Shown here one piece after another: positions 1 to 5,033 of a DNA stretch of 5,033 nt. Origin of the DNA: an uncultured Burkholderiales bacterium (lineage in GTDB: Bacteria; Pseudomonadota; Gammaproteobacteria; Burkholderiales; Burkholderiaceae_C); the NCBI GenBank assembly GCA_937897495.1, contig CALCBL010000634.1:1-5033 (forward strand). Direction: 5' to 3'. Under the pieces are notes generated by a model. That model was not told the DNA's origin. It saw only the letters and a program-made list of their open reading frames with translations, and made no database searches. Position 1 is the first letter of the stretch, and each line of letters starts with the position of its first letter. A program made the translations under genes and the position numbers.

Positions 1-579
1 ACTGACGGCAATGGCATCCCATTCGTTTTGCGGACCTTCTAATTGGGGCAGGGGTTCGTGCGATGCGAGCCATGCCTCATATTCAAATTGCCCTAGCTGT
101 TCACCAGGACCTGTGTATTCAGAGTCGCAAACATCGACCACCACGATTGACCTGCCAAATTGTGTTTTCAAAATGTCCAAGGCTTTGGCCATGACAGGGG
201 CAAACTCGCGGTCTGTGATCAGCACAGCGCACTCGCAGTGGTTGAGTTGCCAGGCAATGAGGGCAGCATCAAGGCGGGTGTTGAGTGGGTTGAGCACTGC
301 ATTGAGGGCAGGCACCGCATAGTGAACTTCTAACATCTCTGGGATGTTGGGCAGCATGGCGCTGACCGTGGTGCCGCGTGCGACGCCCAGTGATCGAAGT
401 GCAGCGGCAAGCCGAGCAGATCTATCTCGCGTTTGGGCCCAAGTGTATTTTCGGTGGCCGTGTACAACTGAACTTAAATCGCCAAAGATCTCGGCACTTC
501 GCTCCACAAAACTCACTGGTGAAAGCGCCGTGAAATTGGCTGAATTGGGATCTAGGTTTTGATCAAAGATGTTGGTCAT
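1..579 (-). CDS. AMP-forming acyl-CoA synthetase, N-terminal part (3' end outside window)
   Basis: Activates a carboxylic acid to its acyl-CoA through an acyl-adenylate (ANL/AMP-binding superfamily), presumably in the cytoplasm. I translated 193 codons in one uninterrupted frame from the ATG at 579. The start MTNIFDQNLDPNSANFTALS, then PVSFVERSAEIFGD (about 21-34), HGHRKYTWAQ (40-49), the SAMLPNIPEMLEVHYAVP stretch (73-90) and LNPLNTRLD (96-104), match the N-terminal subdomain of the acyl-CoA synthetase group that includes plant AAE1-like enzymes and short/medium-chain fatty acyl-CoA ligases. The frame leaves the window at WDAIAVS, just before the expected P-loop (YTSGTTG type), so the catalytic motifs are not visible. 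Its ATG overlaps the MetY stop (ATGA), suggesting translational coupling. It does not resemble the N-terminus of malonyl-CoA synthetase MatB, despite the nearby decarboxylase. Family assignment is firm; the substrate is unknown. Confidence 0.9.
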   Translation of the reverse strand, partial: MTNIFDQNLDPNSANFTALSPVSFVERSAEIFGDLSSVVHGHRKYTWAQTRDRSARLAAALRSLGVARGTTVSAMLPNIPEMLEVHYAVPALNAVLNPLNTRLDAALIAWQLNHCECAVLITDREFAPVMAKALDILKTQFGRSIVVVDVCDSEYTGPGEQLGQFEYEAWLASHEPLPQLEGPQNEWDAIAVS

Positions 580-1883
580 TTTGAAATTCCATGAACGGTT
601 GTTTGGCTGGCTGCATTCAAGGCTTGATCAATGTCCCACAAAATATCATCGATGTGTTCTAGGCCCACCGAAATTCGAATCATGTCGGGGCCAACACCAG
701 CAGCCAATTGTTGTTCCTCATTGAGTTGTCGATGCGTGGTGCTAGCGGGGTGGCTAATGAGGGTGCGGGTATCGCCAATATTGACCAAGTGGCTCATGAA
801 GCGGGCTGCTTCAATGAACTTCACCCCTTGCTCTAAGCCACCTTTCACACCAAAAGCCAGTAAGCCCGATGCGCCTCGCATTTGTTTTTGGACCAATGCA
901 TGTTGCGGGTGGTCTGGCAAGCCTGGGTAATTGACCCAAGCCACACGCGGATCATTTTGTAAAAATTGGGCCACGGCAAATGCATTGCTGCAGTGCCTTT
1001 CCATGCGCAAAGGCAGGGTTTCAACGCCCTGCAAAATTTGCCAAGCGCTCATGGGGCTGAGGGACGCGCCATAAACTCGCAGGCACTCCATGCGACAGCG
1101 CATGGTGAAGCCAAAGTCGCCAAAGGTTTCATAAAACTTCACACCGTGGTAGCCCGGCGAAGGCTCGGTCATGCCCGGAAATTTGCCGTTGTCCCAGGGA
1201 AACTTGCCGCTTTCTACAATGACACCGCCCAAAGTCGTGCCGTGGCCCGCTAAATACTTGGTGGCTGAGTGCACCACCACATCAGCGCCAAATGCAATCG
1301 GATTGCACAGAAACGGACTGGGTACGGTGTTGTCAATGATGAGGGGCAGGCCATGCGCATGGGCCACATCGGCAATGGCTGCAATGTCCAAAACAAGCAT
1401 GCTCGGATTGCCCAAGCTTTCGGCAAAAATGGCGCGGGTGTTGGGCTGAATGGCAGCCGCAAAGGCATCGGCCTTGCTGGCGTCTACAAAGGTGGTTTGA
1501 ATGCCAAACTTGGCCAAGCTAACAGCCAGTAAAGTGACGGAGCCCCCATACAAAGCGCTGGCTGCCACCACATGATCGCCCGATTGCAAAATGGTCATGA
1601 GCGCCATCGATTCAGCAGCCATGCCCGATGCAGAGGCAACGCCAGCTCTGCCGCCTTCTAGCGCAGCAACACGTTCTTCCAGCACGGCAACGGTAGGGTT
1701 GCTAAGTCTTGAGTAAACATTGCCAAATGTTTGGAGGTTGAACAACGAGGCTGCATGGTCGGCGCTGTCAAACACAAAGCTGCTGGTTTGATAGATGGGC
1801 AGGGCGCGTGCGCCCGTGGCGGCATCGGGAATTTGGCCAGCGTGAATGGCCAATGTTTCGGGGCGAAAGTTGTGGTCGCTCAT
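576..1883 (-). CDS. metY: O-acetylhomoserine sulfhydrylase (O-acetylhomoserine aminocarboxypropyltransferase)
   Basis: PLP-dependent Cys/Met-metabolism enzyme that makes homocysteine from O-acetylhomoserine and sulfide, in cytoplasmic methionine synthesis. From the ATG at 1883 it is 435 residues, the usual MetY length. Visible motifs are ETLAIHAGQ near the N-terminus, the cofactor/substrate motif YSRLSNPT (57-64), SASGMAAE (84-91), IIDNT with the PLP-ring aspartate (D184), the Schiff-base lysine K209 in HSATKYLAGHG, the segment FPWDNGKFPGMTEPSPGYHG (228-247) typical of the sulfhydrylase rather than cystathionine enzymes, SHPASTTHRQ (377-386) and RISVGLEH (404-411). The frame stays open to a TTG at 1895 that overlaps the upstream stop, but ATG 1883 has a modest GAG at 1891-1893 and gives a normal family N-terminus, so I prefer it. 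It lies 8 nt after the CoA-binding gene and overlaps the acyl-CoA synthetase start by 4 nt. An O-succinylhomoserine-using relative is less likely. Confidence 0.95.
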   Translation of the reverse strand: MSDHNFRPETLAIHAGQIPDAATGARALPIYQTSSFVFDSADHAASLFNLQTFGNVYSRLSNPTVAVLEERVAALEGGRAGVASASGMAAESMALMTILQSGDHVVAASALYGGSVTLLAVSLAKFGIQTTFVDASKADAFAAAIQPNTRAIFAESLGNPSMLVLDIAAIADVAHAHGLPLIIDNTVPSPFLCNPIAFGADVVVHSATKYLAGHGTTLGGVIVESGKFPWDNGKFPGMTEPSPGYHGVKFYETFGDFGFTMRCRMECLRVYGASLSPMSAWQILQGVETLPLRMERHCSNAFAVAQFLQNDPRVAWVNYPGLPDHPQHALVQKQMRGASGLLAFGVKGGLEQGVKFIEAARFMSHLVNIGDTRTLISHPASTTHRQLNEEQQLAAGVGPDMIRISVGLEHIDDILWDIDQALNAASQTTVHGISK

Positions 1884-1891
1884 GCTGAGGC

Positions 1892-2380
1892 TCAATCTAT
1901 GGGACGTTTTGCAGAGATGATGCCGGTGTTGACCCCGACCCAGTTGAGCCCGCCAAAAATTCGAGCATGTTCAATTTTGACGCAGCGATTGATGACGGAA
2001 AGCCTGCCTTGCTTGAGAAACAATTCACTCGCTTCACTGTTTTCCACCCCAAGTTGTTGCCAGAAACAGGCCGCGCCAATTTGAAATGCCTCTTGAGCAA
2101 TCGGCAAGACGTCTTCGGTTTTGCGAAAGACATCCACCATGTCGACGGGCTCTGGAATATCTAGCAGGCTGGCGTAGCACTTTTGTCCCAAAATATCTTC
2201 TGCTGGGAACTGGCCTTGCCCTGCATAACGTGGATTCACAGGGATAATTTTGTAACCATGCTCTTGCATGTACTTGGCTGCAAAATAGCTAGGCCGATTC
2301 CACTGAGCTGAGAGTCCTACAACCGCAATGGTTTTTGCAGACTTCAATATTTGCCTTAATTGAGGGATGTCGTTGTGCAT
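1892..2380 (-). CDS. YccU-family CoA-binding protein (Rossmann fold, CoA_binding_2)
   Basis: Small single-domain protein of 162 residues with a CoA/nucleotide-binding Rossmann fold, related to the CoA-binding domain of succinyl-CoA synthetase alpha and to E. coli YccU. The family has no well-established reaction. Motifs in order: AVVGLS (19-24, the phosphate-binding loop), NRPSYFAAKYM (28-38), GYKIIPVNPRY (42-52), VDMVDVFRKTEDV (79-91), CFWQQLGVENSEA (105-117) and VINRCVKIEHAR (129-140). The tail GVNTGIISAKR extends it somewhat beyond the shorter E. coli homologue. The ATG at 2380 is preceded by AAGG about 10 nt upstream, a reasonable ribosome-binding site. It is the first gene of the leftward unit and ends 8 nt before the preferred MetY ATG, or overlaps a possible MetY TTG start. 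Binding of CoA is inferred from the family; nothing here shows catalysis. Confidence 0.9.
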   Translation of the reverse strand: MHNDIPQLRQILKSAKTIAVVGLSAQWNRPSYFAAKYMQEHGYKIIPVNPRYAGQGQFPAEDILGQKCYASLLDIPEPVDMVDVFRKTEDVLPIAQEAFQIGAACFWQQLGVENSEASELFLKQGRLSVINRCVKIEHARIFGGLNWVGVNTGIISAKRPID

Positions 2381-2444
2381 TTTTGAATGACCTTGATCGA
2401 ATAATGAGCGTTTTCCCTAGCTTTGTGGTGCGCCAACAATTTCA

Positions 2445-2462
2445 GGCAACATGTTAATTGCC
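2445..2462. promoter_or_regulatory. Possible operator: inverted repeat overlapping the -35 box
   Basis: GGCAA (2445-2449) and TTGCC (2458-2462) form perfect 5-bp inverted arms around an 8-bp spacer. The spacer overlaps an 8-bp palindrome, AACATGTT (2448-2455). The right arm covers most of the predicted -35 box, a position where a bound repressor would block RNA polymerase. Short arms like these arise by chance quite often, and no regulator gene is in view, so this is tentative. Confidence 0.25.
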
Positions 2463-2486
2463 CCTCTCACATCTTACCCGTATCAT
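2458..2486 (+). promoter_or_regulatory. Predicted sigma70-type promoter for the malonyl-CoA decarboxylase gene
   Basis: The -35 hexamer TTGCCC (2458-2463, 4 of 6 consensus) and the -10 hexamer TATCAT (2481-2486, 5 of 6) are separated by exactly 17 bp. Transcription would begin near 2492, giving a leader of about 20 nt before the ATG at 2515, enough for the AGGT ribosome-binding site. It was found by eye; no start site has been mapped. Confidence 0.55.
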
Positions 2487-2505
2487 TTCTAAAAGCACAC
2501 ACACT

Positions 2506-2509
2506 AGGT
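2506..2509 (+). promoter_or_regulatory. Ribosome-binding site that supports the ATG at 2515
   Basis: AGGT lies 5 nt before the ATG at 2515 and downstream of the predicted transcription start. With the promoter, it decides the decarboxylase start against the in-frame TTG at 2458, which lies inside the -35 box and so would not be on the transcript. Confidence 0.5.
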
Positions 2510-2514
2510 CTAGC

Positions 2515-3792
2515 ATGTTTGAACGGTTCACCAAAGCCAAATCACTTGAATCCGCCCAAAAAATTGCGCTGAGCTTACTTTCGGAAAAAGGCGAAGCCAA
2601 TGCACAAAGCATTGCTGCGAAGTTTGTAGAGCAGTTTCAACTGTTAGACAAGCCAGACCAGCTGAAATTCTTTGAATTTTTAGCCCACAAATTCAGTCCC
2701 GATCCCATCGATGTTTTGCAAGCTGCTCAGCTGTATGCCGATAAATACGATGATGAAAGTCTAGTAGCACTTTTCAAAATAGTCGAGCCTGCCAGACAAG
2801 AGTTGTTGCGCCGAATCAATCGGGCACCCAATGGCACGCAAACCATTGTTCGCATGAGGGAGCAACTGTTAACGCACACTAAAAATAAGTCTGGTTTAAA
2901 GGCAGTTGATGCAGACATGCAGCACTTACTGAACTCTTGGTTCAATCCAGGATTTTTGGAGTTGCACGAAATCACATGGTCGTCACCGGCGCTTTTGCTG
3001 GAAAAAATCATTCAGCATGAATCGGTTCATGCCATTGATGGATGGGACGATTTGAGGCGCCGACTGCAACCCGACCGCCGCTGCTATGCTTTCTTTCATC
3101 CTCAGTTGCCTGGAGAGCCTTTGATTTTTGTCGAGGTTGCTTTGGTGACGACCATCTCAAAAGAAGTAGGCCCCTTACTTGATAAGAAGTCTGAATCACT
3201 CGATTCCAAAAAATTCAAGACCGCTATTTTTTACTCCATCAGTAACTGCCAGCCTGGACTGCGTGGCATTTCACTCGGTAATTTTTTGATCAAGCGAGTA
3301 GCCGAAAAAATATTGCAAGAAATTCCCAGTGTTAAAACCTTTTCCACCTTGTCGCCGGTACCCGGATTTAACAAATGGTTAGATGCATTGCCTGGCTCGC
3401 CCGCATTGGAAGCCTTGGAAGATAAAAAGGGCAAAATTGCACAGTCATTGAAAGTACTGACGAAAGAGGGCGAGTGGTCAAAACGCCTTGCCAAAGGTTG
3501 GACGCCTGCCCTGGCCAGAGCCGAAGAAAAAACAGCCCTCATGTATCTGTGCTTTATTTACCTGACTCAATTTGTGCACAAGTCTTCCGGTGATTCTGTG
3601 GCCAAGTTTCATTTGGCCAATGGGGCCAAGCTGCACGATATCAATTGGGCGGCTGATCTGTCTAAAAAAGGTTTTGCACAGTCCAGTGCCATGATGGTGA
3701 ACTATTTGTACGAACTGAATGCAGTAGAAGACAACCATGAGAAGTTTGTCAAAAAAGAAGTTGTTTTCAGCAGGGCCTTGAGCTCGCTTTGA
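2515..3792 (+). CDS. Malonyl-CoA decarboxylase
   Basis: Decarboxylates malonyl-CoA to acetyl-CoA and CO2, lowering the malonyl-CoA pool or feeding malonate-derived carbon into central metabolism. From ATG 2515 it is 425 residues, within the range of bacterial homologues. The N-terminal third (about 1-145) is the helical MCD_N-type region. The rest is the GNAT-like catalytic domain, with HESVHAIDGWDDLRRRL (168-184), CYAFFHPQLPGEPLIFVEVA (190-209), YSISNCQPGLRGISLGNFLI (240-259), FSTLSPVPGF (276-285), KFHLANGA (364-371) and MMVNYLYELN (393-402). The family's catalytic serine and histidine appear intact: the serine in the YSIS motif (S243 by my alignment) and H366 in FHLANGA. The frame extends upstream to a TTG at 2458, but that would place the promoter inside the gene. 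In many bacteria this gene (matA/mdcD-independent type) sits beside a malonyl-CoA synthetase and a malonate transporter; neither is visible here. The radical SAM gene follows after 27 nt and may be co-transcribed. Confidence 0.95.
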   Translation: MFERFTKAKSLESAQKIALSLLSEKGEANAQSIAAKFVEQFQLLDKPDQLKFFEFLAHKFSPDPIDVLQAAQLYADKYDDESLVALFKIVEPARQELLRRINRAPNGTQTIVRMREQLLTHTKNKSGLKAVDADMQHLLNSWFNPGFLELHEITWSSPALLLEKIIQHESVHAIDGWDDLRRRLQPDRRCYAFFHPQLPGEPLIFVEVALVTTISKEVGPLLDKKSESLDSKKFKTAIFYSISNCQPGLRGISLGNFLIKRVAEKILQEIPSVKTFSTLSPVPGFNKWLDALPGSPALEALEDKKGKIAQSLKVLTKEGEWSKRLAKGWTPALARAEEKTALMYLCFIYLTQFVHKSSGDSVAKFHLANGAKLHDINWAADLSKKGFAQSSAMMVNYLYELNAVEDNHEKFVKKEVVFSRALSSL

Positions 3793-3819
3793 CACCCTGA
3801 CTCGTTGGATAATGTGGGC

Positions 3820-5033
3820 ATGTCCCAAATTGAGAAGCACTCGCCTGCCATTGTTCTTTGTACGCTCAACGCAAAGTACATTCACGCCTCATTAGGACTT
3901 CGTTACCTCATGGCCAACATGGCCCGTCATGGCAGTCACGATTTAGCGCAGCGAACTGTGCTGACCGAGTTCACCTTGGCCAAACCGATCCAAGACATGG
4001 CGCTGGAACTGCTTAATCAGTTTGGACCTGAGTTGCCAGATCGCCCTCAAATCATTGGCTTTGGGGTGTACATCTGGAATGTGATTCAAACCACTGCACT
4101 TGTGAAGGCTCTTAAAGCTCAGCGGCCTCGTATCACCATTGTTTTGGGTGGACCTGAAGTCAGTCACGAAACCGACTCCCAAGAAATTGTTCAATTGTCA
4201 GACTTTGTGATTTCAGGTTGGGGTGACGTGAGCTTTCCCAAGCTGTGTCTTGCTTTGCTGCACGGCCCTAAGCCCTTGATGAAAATGATTCAGGGCGAGC
4301 AACCCCCCTTGAGCGACATTGAGTTGCCTTACCGTGAATTTTCCGATGCCGATTTGGCCAACAGAGTGCTGTATGTGGAAGCCTCTAGAGGATGCCCCTT
4401 TAAATGCGAATTTTGTTTGAGCTCCTTAGACAAAACAGCATGGGCTTTTGATTTGAATCCTTTTCTTCAAGAATTGGACATCTTGTACAGTCGAGGCGCT
4501 CGCAACTTCAAGTTTGTTGATCGCACATTCAACTTAAAAATTGAAGCATCGGCGCAAATTTTGCAGTTCTTCCTTGACCGGCTTCAAAACGATTCTGCCC
4601 AAGGCTTGCTGGTTCATTTCGAGGTCATACCCGATCACTTGCCAGATCGTTTGAAAGAATTGATTTCACAATTTCCTCCTGGCGTTTTGCAGTTTGAGGT
4701 GGGCATCCAAAGCTTCAATGAAGAGGTGCAGCAGCGAATCTCTAGGCGACAAGATAATGCAAAAACAGAGGCCAATTTACGTTGGCTTCTGACTGAATCC
4801 AATGCGCATTTGCACACTGATTTAATTTTTGGCTTGCCAGGTGAAACCCTTCAAAGTTTTGCAGAAGGCTTTGACCGCCTTCTGGACATAGGGCCTCAGG
4901 AAATTCAATTGGGCATCTTGAAACGCTTGCGAGGCACCCCCTTGGCGCGTCACACTGAAACGCATGGCATGGTGTACGACCAGCAACCGCCTTATGTCAT
5001 TCGACAAAACAATGCCATTGACAAAGAAAGCTT
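3820..5033 (+). CDS. B12-binding-domain radical SAM protein of unknown substrate (3' end outside window)
   Basis: I translated 404 uninterrupted codons from the ATG at 3820 to the window edge; the C-terminal part is missing. The N-terminal region (about 10-150) looks like a cobalamin-binding Rossmann domain: IVLCTLNAKYIHASLGLRYL (11-30), IIGFGVYIWN (78-87), VLGGPEVSHE (108-117) and FVISGWGDVSF (129-139), where GWGD stands where GEGE is common. The DxHxxG motif that supplies a cobalt-ligating histidine is absent, as in many radical SAM B12 proteins. The radical SAM core begins at VEASRGCPFKCEFC, with the CxxxCxxC cluster ligands C192, C196 and C199. It continues through FVDRTFN (232-238), FEVGIQSFN (292-300) and DLIFGLPGET (334-343). 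The family is probably the B12/radical SAM group with a C-terminal DUF4080-type domain, which would lie outside the window. Chemistry could be methylation or another radical reaction; the substrate is unknown. It starts 27 nt after the decarboxylase stop, with a weak GGAT (3807-3810), so the two may share a transcript. Confidence 0.9.
   Translation, partial: MSQIEKHSPAIVLCTLNAKYIHASLGLRYLMANMARHGSHDLAQRTVLTEFTLAKPIQDMALELLNQFGPELPDRPQIIGFGVYIWNVIQTTALVKALKAQRPRITIVLGGPEVSHETDSQEIVQLSDFVISGWGDVSFPKLCLALLHGPKPLMKMIQGEQPPLSDIELPYREFSDADLANRVLYVEASRGCPFKCEFCLSSLDKTAWAFDLNPFLQELDILYSRGARNFKFVDRTFNLKIEASAQILQFFLDRLQNDSAQGLLVHFEVIPDHLPDRLKELISQFPPGVLQFEVGIQSFNEEVQQRISRRQDNAKTEANLRWLLTESNAHLHTDLIFGLPGETLQSFAEGFDRLLDIGPQEIQLGILKRLRGTPLARHTETHGMVYDQQPPYVIRQNNAIDKES

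Larger units (their letters stand above)
2381..2514. promoter_or_regulatory. Divergent intergenic region between the CoA-binding gene and the malonyl-CoA decarboxylase gene
   Basis: This is the only substantial non-coding stretch in the window (134 bp) and must supply promoters for both divergent units. The rightward promoter is clear and listed separately. For the leftward unit the best -10 I find is weak: CATTAT (minus strand of 2401-2406), with a poor ACCACA at the -35 distance (2424-2429). I do not call it as a promoter. No terminator or RNA-like structure was seen. Confidence 0.7.

Noticed and set aside
11..562. Two plus-strand open frames at 11-322 and 344-562
   Set aside because: They lie antisense to the well-supported acyl-CoA synthetase frame and encode compositionally odd, unrecognisable peptides.
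631..2164. Several open frames antisense to or out of frame with MetY and the CoA-binding gene (for example 631-930, 966-1253, 1171-1449, 1731-2084, 1897-2133)
   Set aside because: All overlap long frames with clear family motifs. None shows a recognisable domain or a good ribosome-binding site; they are frame shadows.
2401..2429. Leftward promoter with CATTAT as -10 and ACCACA as -35
   Set aside because: Too few consensus matches, especially at -35, to report as a feature, though a leftward promoter must exist in or near this gap.
3793..3819. Possible terminator or separate promoter between the decarboxylase and the radical SAM gene
   Set aside because: The 27-nt gap contains no stable inverted repeat with a T-run and no convincing -35/-10 pair.
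2727..3885. Minus-strand open frames within the decarboxylase gene, including 3478-3885 (135 codons)
   Set aside because: They are antisense to conserved decarboxylase motifs and to the start of the radical SAM gene. The peptides show no domain.
3943..5007. Minus-strand open frames across the radical SAM gene (3943-4194, 4635-4817, 4822-5007)
   Set aside because: The sense strand carries an uninterrupted radical SAM protein with CxxxCxxC, so these are shadows.
5028..5033. HindIII site (AAGCTT) exactly at the right edge, suggesting a cloned-fragment end
   Set aside because: Two more AAGCTT sites occur inside the window (1414-1419 and 4710-4715), and the left edge is not such a site, so this may be chance; it has no biological meaning.

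Overview
The window looks like ordinary chromosomal DNA from a betaproteobacterium, most likely order Burkholderiales (a freshwater Comamonadaceae-type organism would fit). The evidence is the protein style: the acyl-CoA synthetase N-terminus, the MetY sequence, the YccU-like CoA-binding protein and the B12-type radical SAM protein all read like Burkholderiales homologues. GC is moderate. This assignment is by eye, without any search. No RNA genes, insertion sequences, CRISPR arrays or phage genes were seen.

Layout: two divergent transcription units share a short intergenic region (about 2381-2514). Leftward (minus strand), in transcription order, are a small CoA-binding (YccU-type) protein, an O-acetylhomoserine sulfhydrylase (MetY), and the first 193 codons of an AMP-forming acyl-CoA synthetase. 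That last gene leaves the window just before its P-loop motif would be expected. These three genes are tightly packed: 8 nt between the first two with the preferred MetY start, then an ATGA start/stop overlap. They are very probably one operon. Rightward (plus strand) are a malonyl-CoA decarboxylase (MCD) with all the main family motifs and, 27 nt later, a cobalamin-binding-type radical SAM protein that runs off the right edge.

The intergenic region holds a good sigma70-like promoter for the decarboxylase (TTGCCC, 17 bp, TATCAT). Its -35 box overlaps a small inverted repeat that could be an operator. The promoter lies inside the longest possible decarboxylase reading frame, so the real start is the ATG at 2515 rather than the upstream TTG.

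Functionally, three of the five genes deal with CoA or acyl-CoA: acyl activation, malonyl-CoA to acetyl-CoA, and CoA/nucleotide binding. MetY makes homocysteine from O-acetylhomoserine and sulfide. The least understood gene is the radical SAM protein, whose substrate cannot be read from the sequence. I see no clear evidence of a new multi-gene system; the most open question is whether that protein is functionally linked to the decarboxylase.
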